This document shows, one piece after another, positions 22,162 through 41,113 of a DNA stretch of 64,000 bases. The stretch covers positions 21,597,681-21,661,680 of the forward strand of contig NC_088786.1 in NCBI RefSeq assembly GCF_949628265.1, read 5' to 3'. The stretch is from Cloeon dipterum (Eukaryota; Arthropoda; Insecta; Ephemeroptera; Baetidae). The notes under the pieces are model-generated. The model had not been told where the DNA came from. It was given only the letters and a program-made list of their open reading frames with translations, and did no database searches. The translations under genes and the position numbers were made by a program. How positions within the stretch are numbered: the first letter of the stretch is position 1; each line of letters begins with the position of its first letter.

Positions 22162-23344
22162 CTGCAAAATGACAAAACACAAACCAGTAGCAATTAGACG
22201 CAAAAAGCAAGAATGGCAAAATAAATTAAATATACAAGGGCGTGGCTTTGTTGTACTTAATCTCAGAGTCGCAGCTTACGTTTCTAAGTACTGTCCGAAA
22301 GTGACAAAAACGTATCTACAGGTGGAGCTCACTCAGCAAATCTCCTCTGCACAATCAGCGCAAGGGGCAAATGTTTTAGTTGAGTAAACTATGGAAGGTG
22401 GATAGATTGCAACTTTTATCTCTACCACACACACATATGTGTAATTGAATTACATTTGGCTCATGCTATGTAGAATATATGATAATCCCACTCAGGTTGT
22501 GGGAGCTGCCGTAGACGAGTGTAAGTGTGCAGCCTGTCAAGAAGCTCGATTTGTTTGATCGATAAAGTGCAGTGCGGTAGCAAAAGAGTCTAATTGGATC
22601 AATACCTTTTATGCACATCAGTCTAGAGCCTGAAATACCACGACAAATGCATAACACCTGTCATCTACCTGTGGAGGAAACAAGTGGGCGGATGCGTTTT
22701 CAGTCGCTCATTCCTGACCAAGCACCAGGTTCGCTGCTGCAGGTACACCACAGGAATGCCAACATAGTGTGTTATCTAAAATAAGGACGAGAAACCCATT
22801 AGTATCATGAAAACATTTACATTGTCGATTAATAACAAAAATAGTATGTTAAACAATAACCAGGGCATAACAATCATTATGTAATGAAGTAGTTTCTGGT
22901 TTGATGAGGTTCATCAAAGGTCATTAATTTATTAAGTATACATATTAATTTTTGCAAACACATGATTTGCCATAACCCCTTTTCAAGCGTGATAGCCTAA
23001 AAATAAACGAACAACATAGCACGTATATCACTTAAATAGTTTTATGATGTTGTGTTATTTCTATTGACATAAAGCACAATAACTCACGTGTACGTCGCAT
23101 AAATGAGATACAAAATAATACTATTATTCATTCACATTTAGCGCCAGTGACTCTGATTGGGCCAATGTTACGCCCCTGTCAGCGGAACTGACCGAATGGT
23201 ACCACCCTCTCTCATCCAGGCCGCCTGGTCACAGGTCTGATTACAGCGACAGCAGCTGTACAACACGAGGTTTTCAGCCTGTTTGGAACACCAAGTTTAG
23301 TGGAGCCCGTGGAGCCCAGGCCCAGAGTTGTTTTGATCTCCAAA
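22162..23344. promoter_or_regulatory. Divergent TMEM268/EPRS promoter region
   Basis: The region lies between the two divergent coding starts. It must hold the 5' untranslated exon of the TMEM268-like gene (an acceptor touches the ATG at 22161) and the EPRS leader. The part from 23150 to 23344 is GC-richer, as expected near a housekeeping transcription start. No TATA box is evident. Confidence 0.5.
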
Positions 23345-26300
23345 ATGCCAGGAAAATCACTCGTCTTGAGGGCGAATTCCTCAGATCCACCGCTCGGTGA
23401 GAAATTCATTTTTAAATGCTGATTCTACGTGCACTCGCCTCTGATTTTGCCGGATTCAATATCAAATTCCAGAACGGAGGACGAATCTCATAATATCGCA
23501 TGATGAAAATTTCACTCATTAATTAAATTTTATTAAAGTACTTCTTGTAATATCACATAATTAATTTATTAACTCAATCAATAGCACATGACAACGTCGA
23601 CTCATTTTAAATTGGCGCGTTTATGCAGTGTTCCTGCTTGTCATATTATGCCTTTGTTCACGATGTAATATTTTTAATTGAAGACAAATATGTATTCTTT
23701 GATACATGGACAATAAACATCGAAAAAAATTAACAGGAGGAATCCTGACGGCTGCTTTGGTCAAGAGTAGTCACCAGGTCAAAGTGGAATATTCAGGCGA
23801 AACCAGTCTTCAACTTCCTGATGGCTTTGTGTTGGACACTAGTTCCACCATAAGCAGATACTTGGCCAGGATCACGCCTGGGTGCATCCTCTATGGAAAC
23901 AGTGCAATTGAGAGATCTGAAGTAAGCCTGTTAAAAATGTGATAAAAAATGAAAATTTGGAAGAGAATTACGCTATTTTAATTTTAATACTTCAAACAAC
24001 ATTATTTATATAATTATTTATTTGAAGGTTGACCACTGGCTGACCTTCAGTCAAGACCTGACTTCTGGAGATTACGAGACTGGTCTGAAAGATCTGGACC
24101 AGTGCCTATCTCTGAACACTTACCTGGTTGGGCATTCCATAACAATTGCTGATCTTTGCGTTTGGGGCGCTCTTTACTGTAAGCTGAGTCACCACCCACA
24201 TTGAAAAAATTGGTCCTAATTTTCGCTGAATAAATAGATCACAGGAGCTTTGATGAATTAAAGGCTCCTCAAAATGTTGCTCGTTGGTTCAAACTTGTGA
24301 AGTCGTTGAGTGAGCTGCAAGATGTGCTCCCCACCTTGCCTGACAAGAGTCGCATATCACGGGCTGGCTCTGAGAAACCTACTGGTAGGAAAGAGGAAGG
24401 AAAATTCATCGATCTTCCTGGAGCAGAAATGGGCAAAGTGGTTGTTAGATTTCCACCTGAAGCCAGTGGGTAAGAAAGTTATTAATGCCTTAGTGGTCTA
24501 TTTAAAAGGATGACTGACATAATAATATTAATTTTTCAAAGAACCTTTCCACTTAACCATACTATCTTTGTTGAATTGACTTTATTACAATAATTATTCA
24601 TATTGCATTTGTTTTTTCAGTGCGGAAATTGATAAATTTCTTGTTCCTAATAAATTTTTTCTATTATTGTAGCTATTTGCACATTGGCCATGCTAAAGCT
24701 GCTCTCCTGAACCAGTACTACCAAGAGGCGTTCAAAGGAAAACTTGTCATGCGCTTTGACGACACCAATCCTGCCAAGGAGAAAGTGGATTTTGAGAAGG
24801 TGGGTATTAAACAAAACTTAAAATCAATATTTTAAATACAATTTCTGCATCTGCAGGTCATCTTGGGAGATCTGGAGATGTTGCAGGTTAAGCCAGACGT
24901 GTACACCTACACATCAGACTACTTTGAATTGATGCTTAAAATGTGCGAGGACATGATTAAACAAGGCAAGGCTTACGTCGACGACACTGACCCTGAAGTG
25001 ATGAAATCTGAGCGGGAGCAACGCACTGAGTCAAAAAACAGGAGCAACAGCAATGAGAAGAACTTAAAAATGTGGGAAGAGATGAAGAAGGCCACGGAAT
25101 ATGGCCAGAAGTGTTGCGTCCGAGCCAAAATTGACATGCAGTCTGCCAATGGCTGCATGAGAGATCCCACGATTTACCGCTGCAAGAGCGAGCCTCATCC
25201 CCGCACTGGAACCAAATACAAGTAAATTAATTAATATTCTTTGGTACACGTCTATTAAAAATGGATCTTTAAGGGTTTACCCAACCTACGATTTTGCCTG
25301 TCCAATCGTGGACAGCATTGAGGGTGTGACCCACGCCCTGAGAACATTGGAGTACCATGATCGAGACGACCAGTTTTACTGGTTCATCGAAGCTCTTGGT
25401 CTCAGGAAGCCTTACATTTGGGAGTACAGCCGGCTCAACATGACCAATACCGTTTTGTCCAAGCGAAAACTCACCTGGTTTGTCGACAATGGCTATGTTG
25501 ATGGATGGTAAGGAAATTGATTAAATTTTACACTTATTTCATTCAATTAATGCATTTCAGGGATGATCCGAGGTTCCCAACAGTTCGCGGTGTTCTCCGG
25601 AGAGGAATGACTGTGGAAGGATTGAAACAGTTCATCATCAGCCAAGGCTCTTCTCGCGCGGTCACCATGATGGAGTGGGACAAAATTTGGGCGTTCAACA
25701 AGAAAGTCATCGACCCTGTAGCTCCTCGCTTCACCGCACTGGAGGAAGACCGTCCTGTCACTGTGAACGTGAAGGGTATCAGGGAAGAAGCCCTGACTGT
25801 GGCCAAGCACCCTAAAGACCCGGCTGTTGGTAACAAAACGGTTTGGGTTGGACCCAAGGTTCTCATTGACAGGGTGGACGCCGAGACCCTGAAGGAAGGA
25901 GAAAATACAACCTTCATCAACTGGGGCAATATCCTCATCAAAAAGATCAACAGGTGAGAACAAAAAACTGATACTTCAATGAAGCATAAGCAGCGGTGCC
26001 CTCGAGATAACTTTTTGGTTAGACATGATATTAGAAAACATGGGCTCAACTAGTCATAATCAAAAGAACACTTCTTGTCTTTTTATTTTTTAAGTTATGA
26101 AGATTAGATAACTGTGTTTTATCATCTATTCCAGTACATAATTACATCGTTATAAAAACATCCTTATGGTGGAAGTTACACAGCACATAAATAAAATAAA
26201 AATGAAACGTACTTGAGACATTAAATTACAAAATGTGCTCTTTTGCGTTAAAAGTAGCGTTGTACACAGTTAAGAAGGCGAGATTTATTAATTTAATATT

Positions 26301-29300
26301 GATAAACTGACGCGAAACAAGATGAAACTAATATAAATTGTAGGTCCAATGGAGAGATCACGTCAGTCGATGCAGAGCCCAATCTGGAAAACAAGGACTA
26401 CAAGAAAACTCTGAAAATCACTTGGCTGGCAGACACCCCTAAGGGGAAGACCATTCCTTGCGCTTGCGTGTATTTTGAGCACATTATTAGCAAGGCTGTC
26501 CTGGGCAAAGATGAAGATTTCAAGGATTATATCGGCCATGATACAAGGGTACAATGTTCTAAAATTCAGTGTGTGCGTGAATTAGAAAATTCCATCGATT
26601 TAAGAATGATGTTATGATGCTTGGAGATCCTGAATTAGTCAATGTGAAAAAGGGGGATATCATTCAGCTCCAGAGGAGAGGCTTCTTCATTTGTGACAAA
26701 GCATACGAGCCAACTAGGTTAGTTTTTTATGCTTGGGAAGAAATTGTAAAACTTGAATAATTTCTTTGATTTAGCGTGTATTCTGCCAAGGATAGTCCCA
26801 TTGTTCTCTTCTCCATTCCTGACGGCCACACCAAGAACATGCCATCGACAGGACTTCCAAAGAAACCACAAGAAATTAGCACAAAGGAGGTATGTTCAAT
26901 TCATATTATATTTTATGTTCGCAAAATTGTTGGGTTGACAGACACTACAAATTAAAATATGATTTTGAGAGCACATGACGTCTGATTTTATTCTGATGTG
27001 CTTTTGTTTATTGTTAGAAAATTTATTCGCCTTTATTATTTTAAAAAGTCACTTTCCTGCTAATGTAGATTTAATGCACAAAGGCTTGTGAGCGCTTTTT
27101 AAGGCTGCCAAGAGATGTCGGATCCTTTACCTCCTTTCCCCCACCTTTGTCTCCTGACCACAGGTATTTTCCCACTCCCATGTGTTTGACATGTTGGCAT
27201 GCTTCACATATGTGATCGCCAGCCTTATTTGCCTCTAGAAGAGAACCCCTGTTTTAAACTGGCGATAAACTTGCAACAACCAGAAACTGTATATTGGTAA
27301 ATTTAATTGCTATCTTTCTGATAAGCGTTTTATGATGTAACATCAGAAAACATCAACATCATTCCTTATCAGGTAATAAATAGAAGAATATTTTGGTAGA
27401 AGTTGCAGTCAGCAAAGGGGAAAGCAGCTGAAAAGTCCCCTCAAGAAGAGCAGAAGCCTGCACCCTCTACTGGCAACGAGGCGGCAGCTATTGACAGTAC
27501 TATCAAGCAGCAAGGGGACAGAGTCCGGCAGTTAAAGTCTGAGAAGGCATCAAAGGTGAATATCTAATTTTTGTGCTCTAAATCCACTAATAATATTCCT
27601 GGTAGGAGGCTATTGGAGTGGAGGTAAAGAAGCTGCTGGAACTCAAAGAGAAGTTCAAAGGCGTCACTGGTAATTTTGTGTCATCATTGTGTCACTGTAA
27701 TTAAAAAATTCTTATCATCCTTCAGGACTTGACTGGAAACCAGACATCAAGCTCCCATCCGCTGAGCCAGCAGCACCTGTTGTCAGCTCCAGCGAATCCG
27801 ACATAAGTGCGAAGATCGCGGAGCAGGGGGAAAAGGTTCGCAAAATCAAGGGTGAGAAAGCTCCCAAGGACCAGATAGACGCTGAGGTCAAGGTCCTCTT
27901 GGCACTGAAAGCAGAATACAAAGCTGCTACTGGCACGGACTGGAAACCAGGCGCAAATCCTCCTACTGCCGCAGCCAAACCAGAGCCAAAAGCCACAGCC
28001 AGTGCAGCTGATATCAATGCCCAAATTGTTGACCAAGGCAACAAAGTCAGAGACCTAAAAAGTCAGAAAGCACCAAAGGTACTTAATTTAAAAATATATA
28101 GTTCTGAAAAATATTTTAAAATATAACTAATTATAAACTTAACCATTCCAATAACTAAAGAGGGTTTGCACAAAACGCATTTTTAGACACAAAAACACTG
28201 CATTGAAAAAACTTTATTTTGCTATTTTTACCACAACTTGAGCATTTTTCTGAATCACGTAAATTCATTAGATCATAATTATATTTAATGTTGGATGACC
28301 AAAACTAGAGTTTTACAAAATAATGGATTTTTAAATCAAATTGAACTCTTTGTCCTTTTTTGTCTTATTTTGCCGCAAAATATAAACTAAAAAATTCTGA
28401 TTTTTGTCAAAAGATCCTGTAGCGCTTTGCAAAAGTGGTGAACCCTGTTCAACATGCAGTACATCATTTTCAATTAAAAAAAAGGACGAAACTAAGCTAT
28501 TTTGACTAAAGTTAAACTGTTTATTTAGGACGCGATCGACTCCGCAGTGAAAGTATTATTGGAGCTGAAAAGCAGCTACAAGAACGCGACAGGTACTGAC
28601 TGGAAGCCAGGAGTGCAAGTAGCTGCACCTGCTCCCAAATCTGAAGCACCAGCTGCCGCGTCAGCGCCTGACAACAAGTCTGTGGACTCTGTTTTGTCAG
28701 AAATCGCAAAGCAAGGTGACAAAATCCGCCAGCTGAAGGCTGACAAAGCTGCGAAGAACGTAATCACCGGTGAAGTGAAAACTTTACTGAGTCTGAAGTC
28801 GCAATACAAGGAGCTGACTGGCCAAGACTGGGAACCAGGCGCAACCGCTCCTAAAGTTGAAGTCCAGACACCAGAAGCGCCAACAATGGCTGATCCTGGC
28901 AGTGACTTGGCAGAGCAGATCAACAAGCAGGGTGACAAAGTGAGGGAGCTGAAGGGCAAGTCTGCGCCTAAGGTATGCCATTGATGAAAAAGGGAAGACA
29001 AGTCTTATTTATAATAACACTATTTTGGTATTAGGATGATGTGGACAAAGAGGTGAAAGTTCTGTTAGACCTGAAGGCGCAGTACAAAGCAGCCACCGGA
29101 AAAGATTTCCAGCCTGCCAACGCTGCTCCAAGGCAAGGAGGAGGCAAGAACAAAGAGAACAAACCAAAGCAAGCGCCCAAGAAGCAAGCTCCAAAAGAGA
29201 AGCCAGCCGAGGTAAACTAGAGCTTTCAATGAGGGCGAGAAGACATTGGCTAGCTGCAAAAAGTTGTTGTGGAATTAAAAATATTTTGCTTCAAGTTGAA

Positions 29301-31799
29301 ATTTAATTTTTTTATCTCAACTTCAAACATCTCTATGGTTAACAGCTTTGACATGTAAGTACCAAAAGAATAATTTTGGTGTTCACCAACTTTTTGCAGA
29401 CTTAACATGTTTTCCTGTCATTGCCCTAACAATCGTGCAGCATGCGTTTGTGCCTTTGTTTTTGAGTATTTCCAAATTACCAAAAAGGGAGTATCTAAAT
29501 ATTTTCAATGTCTAGGCTGATGATGCACAAGGTGGTTTGAAGAAGCAGACCAGATTGGGACTGGAGGCAAAGAAGGAAGAAAACCTGTCTGACTGGTACT
29601 CGCAGGTCATCACCAAAGGAGAAATGATAGAGTACTACGACGTCAGTGGCTGCTACATCCTCCGGCCCTGGTCTTATGCTGTTTGGGAATCAGTGCAGCG
29701 GTGGTTCGATGCTGAGATCAAGAAGCTTGGAGTGCAGAACAGCTACTTCCCAATTTTTGTCTCCAAGAGCGTTCTGGAGAAGGAGAAAACTCACATTGCT
29801 GACTTTGCCCCTGAGGTAATATGCAACCTCAATTAGCACAAAGGTTGTTACGTTTTATTTTTGTCAGGTTGCTTGGGTAACCAAGTCCGGAGACACAGAT
29901 TTGGCTGAGCCCATTGCAGTGAGACCAACTAGTGAGACTGTCATGTACCCAGCCTATGCCAAGTGGGTACAATCGCACAGGGACTTGCCCATCAAGCTGA
30001 ACCAGTGGAACAATGTTGTGGTAAGTACTTGATTTTAATTTTTCTGCTATCTATCCTTTGTTTATTTGAAAGTATTTTGAGAATTTATTCGCATCTGAAT
30101 AATTCCGTGAACAAATAATATGGGCTCACAAGCCTCATTGAAATGTTAGACATTAATGCTAAGAAATTAATTTATGCATGCAGGAAAGTTGCAAACCAGC
30201 TAGAGTGATTAGTTGGGAAGCTTTAGCAGTCCTCTCAAAACCAAAGGGAATGGTTATGAGAATCAAATAATGTAAGCGCAAATCAGCCCGCACTTGACCC
30301 CTAACATCGCTCAGATTCTCCATTGCAAATGCACGCAAAGCATGATGTGTGCTCAATGGCTTGGCTAAAAACCAAGCCAATTAAGAAACTGTATGAAATA
30401 ACTGTCAAAGATCTACAGGAAACTTTCATTTGTGTAGAGTTTGATTGAATGTTTTGAACACATTCAATAGTGAAATAATAATTATTGTTACATTATTTGC
30501 ATGAATGATATTTAATTTTCTCATGTTATGTTAGAGGTGGGAGTTCAAGCACCCTCAGCCATTCCTCCGCACTCGCGAGTTCCTCTGGCAGGAAGGTCAC
30601 ACTGCTTACGCCTACCAAAAGGAAGCCGTGGAAGAAGTTTACCAAATCCTCGACCTCTATGCTGAGGTGTACCAAGGTCTGATGGCCATCCCCGTGGTGA
30701 AGGGAAGAAAAACCGAAAAAGAGAAGTTTGCTGGTGGTGACTTCACTACCACCGTTGAGGCGTTTGTGTCCGCCAGTGGTAGAGGCATCCAGGTAAACTA
30801 GATAAATTGAACGCTTTTGCATTGTGCCTAATTAAAATCTTCCAGGGTGCTACATCTCATCACTTGGGCCAAAACTTCTCAAAAATGTTTGACATCGTAT
30901 TTGAAGACCCAGAGACAAAAGATAAGAAATTCGTGTTCCAAAACTCATGGGGCATCACAACTCGAACGATCGGCAAGTTATCCTCAACTCTTATTTTCAG
31001 GTTCTTTTTATAAATTAATGTTTATTAATTTACAGGTGTCATGATCATGGTCCATTCTGACAACCAAGGATTGGTTCTGCCACCCAGAGTCGCTTGCGTC
31101 CAGGTAAATAGGCCAGAAATGGATTTTATGTAATATTAATTACCAAAATTTGTGTAGATTGTGATTGTACCTTGTGGAATCACCGCCAGCATGAAGGACG
31201 AAGACCGCAAAACCTTGATCGATTCGTGTCAGGAGCTGGAAAAGGGCCTGGTCGACGTCCAGGTGAAGGTGAAGGGAGACTACCGAGACAACTACTCTCC
31301 TGGCTGGAAATTCAATCACTGGGAGCTGAAGGGTGTACCCATTCGAGTTGAGCTCGGGCCGAAAGATTTGAAGCAGGGCCAGCTTGTAGCTGTCCGACGA
31401 GACACTGGCGAGAAAATAACCATCCAAAGAGCGACTGCTGTTGAGGAATTGAAAAGTCTGTTGGACACCATTCACCAGAGTATGCTGGACAAGGCCACCA
31501 AAGACCTCAAGGACCACACAAAGCTCTGCAAAAAATGGGACGATTTTTGCAAGCAACTGGAAGGCAAAAATATCATTCTGGCCCCATTCTGTGGCGACAT
31601 TCCGTGCGAGGACAGCATTAAGAAAGACAGTGCCAGAGAGGAGGGCGAAGGTGCCGAACCTGGAGCTCCTGCTATGGGCGCCAAAGGTCTTTGCATTCCC
31701 TTTGACCAGCCTGCTGAGATTTCTGCTGCAGACAAATGCATCTATCCATCCTGCAAGAACAAGCCCAAATACTACACTCTCTTTGGAAGGAGTTACTAA
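23345..31799 (+). CDS. EPRS1: Bifunctional glutamate/proline-tRNA ligase
   Basis: Charges tRNA-Glu and tRNA-Pro and belongs to the cytosolic multi-synthetase complex. I place the start in a short exon 23345-23396 ([18 protein letters not shown]), because it supplies the DPPLG motif of the family and joins in phase to 23737. A GST-like N-domain follows ([27 protein letters not shown]). The GluRS core has class I motifs [14 protein letters not shown] (about 24674-24710), [12 protein letters not shown] and VLSKRKL (the KMSKS equivalent, about 25452). Five WHEP repeats (27417-29212) link to ProRS (29517-31799) with class II motifs [28 protein letters not shown] and the closing [10 protein letters not shown]. 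The family is usually about 1500-1700 residues and this gene appears complete. A MITE lies in the intron at 28160-28447. Confidence 0.96.
27417..29212 (+). other. EPRS1: Five-unit WHEP repeat region of EPRS
   Basis: Five helix-turn-helix WHEP units of about 50 residues, each with the form QG..VR.LK..KA.K......V..LL.LK..YK..TG.D..P. Approximate starts are 27488, 27800, 28010, 28680 and 28900. Human EPRS has three and Drosophila is reported to have six. Introns fall at similar places within the units (after KASK or KAPK), which suggests growth by exon duplication. Confidence 0.9.
28160..28447. mobile_element. CAGGGTT-family MITE in EPRS intron
   Basis: Starts AGGGTTTGCACAAAACGC and ends GCAAAAGTGGTGAACCCTG, mirroring the ends of the element at 2096-2446, with a similar AT-rich interior. 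It has no coding potential. The target-site duplication is not recognisable, so the copy is old. Confidence 0.5.
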
Positions 31800-32858
31800 A
31801 TTATTCCGCTCTTTACTTTGAACTGATAGGGATGCGAAATAATAAGTAAAATTCCAAAACATGATTAGTGGTTTTAATTTTTTTCATTTCCTGCTTGTCT
31901 AGATACAACTTCCATTATACAGTTTCATACAATTAAGTTCTCGCGTGGAAATATTATTCAGATTTTTATATTTCTAATTAGATAAAATATATATAGCAAT
32001 ATGTTAATGCTCCAATACTGGTTTATCTTGACATACTTTTTTTATTAATGTTGATCGATTTTGGACTTTACGTTTAATTTCGTTGTTCATTCAAAACAAG
32101 ATGTTGCGACCTTCGCTTGAAAAGATTTGATATTGAGTATACCTGGTAAACAGCACATCACTGACATCACCAGCTTTAGTATATAGATCCCACCCAAAAA
32201 GTTATTTCCTCCTCTATTGATAACTAGGAGGCGGGATTATAAAAAGCACGCCTGCGATCGCGCTGTATACGCTATCGTTGCGACGATTCTTACAATTATT
32301 AGCTTGACAGTTTTGCTTCTCGCAGCATGCGTAGTGTCATTCGTTTTATGTTTTTTTTTATTAAATAATATATTTTCTCTCATATAGAAATCGAAAAATA
32401 ATCCGAAAAATTAAGTTCCAGTGTTCTAATGACCAAAATTTTTACTGTTTTAGACAAGTTAATTTTGGCATTGCAATAAATCTCCAGATTTTAGTGATAT
32501 TATGAAAAATAGTTAGAGAAAAAAATATTATCCATGCCCCCTTTCTTCCCATAGGACACACACAAGAACGTCATGGCATTTTCCCGCCAAAGCATTTTTA
32601 ATTACACCATTTACAACACAAGTCATAACAATTCATTATAAAAAAGCACAAGTTTTGTTAGTTTTTTCAGGTATTTGAGCAAAACAGGTTTGTTAATAGC
32701 CAGAAAGATTTTAGCATTCAATAATCGCTGCCATCGAGCGTTTTATTTTTCGGCACTTGTTTCCCTCCGCGATTCCGCGCCTCTGGCGTTTAAAGAAAAG
32801 CAGCATGCAATGACTCCGTGAGTTGCTATAGCTCCGCCCCAATCATCCCCTCCACCGG
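31800..32858. other. EPRS 3' end and EGLN upstream region
   Basis: AT-rich and without a supported gene. The first 60-70 bases after the EPRS stop contain only weak polyadenylation-like signals (AATAAT). The 150 bases before 32859 are GC-richer (ctccgcccc) and are the likely EGLN core promoter and leader. Confidence 0.45.
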
Positions 32859-32917
32859 ATGGCGCAGCTGCTCATTCCGAAGCAAACACCAAAAACCCTG
32901 AATCCCTCAAAAAAAGG

Positions 32918-32921
<4 letters not shown>
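32859..32921 (+). CDS. Upstream ORF of the HIF prolyl hydroxylase gene
   Basis: A 20-codon frame starting ATGGCGCAG (MAQLLIPKQTPKTLNPSKKG) ends with TGA at 32919-32921. This overlaps the main start codon at 32918-32920 as ATGA. The upstream ATG has G at +4, a good context feature. The arrangement would allow termination-coupled reinitiation or repression of the main frame. It matters only if transcription begins upstream of 32859, which the sequence alone does not prove. Confidence 0.5.
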
Positions 32922-39988
<7,067 letters not shown>

Positions 39989-41113
39989 CCTAGTTTGTTC
40001 CTTGGCCTTGCACCAGGGTGCATGTTCTTCTAAGAGAGTCGGGAAGGACATCCTGTAATACCTTGCTGCGCTCTGAACGCTGACTTACATTATATCTATA
40101 TATTCTCGGCAGGGTGGTCATTGTTTATACTACATCATAAGATAAATATAAGCTTATAACGTACTGAACGAGTCGGTGAATGTGTTTTTTCTCAAGACTA
40201 AATGCAGCTTTTTGAAGAGATGCTGACGCTGAGAAATTTACGTTTGTGATAAAAGTTTCGGAACAAATTTCCAGGAAAAGTGAGGAGACTCTGACATAGG
40301 CTCAGTTATTTTTTAAAAGTCCTAATTAGAAGTTTCCAAGATTTGACTTTTGAGAATTATAGTCTTTATGAATTACATTGAAAGCGTGTCTCTGTGAGAA
40401 GGCGTTCTTGCGACTTAAGCTCGATTGAATCTCCTAAATTGAAATTCGTGTTGGAGTGACAGAGCTCCAAAGTGAAAGTTGAGGCAAAGCTGCACACTTA
40501 CGAACCGTTTTGTTTAACCCCCATCAGACTTATTCACGTGTATTATGATAGACTTTCAACTAATTTTTACTTGTTGCCATGAAGTTTGACTTACGGAACT
40601 AGTTTACCATTAAATTTGATAAAATTTTGCATTACCTCATTATACAAGTTATGGTTTCTGGCATTCTTAAATAATAACGGCTTTAGAGAAGCCGGCAACA
40701 GATTATCATCCATCAGCCTCATCTGTTGTTCTTTGTTAGCACAAATATAGATAATCAATACATCCACAGACTTGAATTAAGTATGAACTGGAGTGCAAAT
40801 AATTTCCAATGTAATCCCCCTTCAGTATCATGAGCCACCAATATCATGGTTGATTATCAATTTGAGTTTCAAGACTTGTTCGGTTTTGCCGCATTATTCA
40901 ACTTTTATCACAATACAGGACTGCTTTGTGCCACTAAAAAGAAAAATCTTGGCTTTATTGGACACGTGATTCTCATCTGAGCGAAACTTAAGCTCCATTT
41001 GTAAATTAAAAAATTAAACCAAATCAAGCCTGTTAGTTTGCTGTTATTAAACATAGTTTATCAATAATTAAGTGTTTTATTGACTGCAAAACATCAGTAA
41101 TATAAGGTTGGAA
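39989..41113. other. Convergent EGLN/POLE2 intergenic region
   Basis: AT-rich 3' flanking DNA of both genes with no coding evidence. The EGLN poly(A) site is not obvious; the POLE2 one is likely at 41076-41081. Confidence 0.5.
41076..41081 (-). terminator. POLE2: Polyadenylation signal AATAAA of POLE2
   Basis: The minus strand reads GCAGTCAATAAAACAC, a canonical AATAAA about 35 bases after the POLE2 stop codon. Confidence 0.6.

Noticed and set aside
23706-23736. MDNKHRKK as the EPRS N-terminus
   Set aside because: This is intron sequence read through into exon 2; the exon at 23345-23396 supplies the conserved DPPLG motif in phase.
25543-26049. Two minus-strand frames of over 130 codons
   Set aside because: Antisense shadows of the GluRS catalytic exon.
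31140-31862. 240-codon open frame on the minus strand
   Set aside because: It lies antisense to the last ProRS exon of EPRS and reflects its codon bias; no family resemblance.
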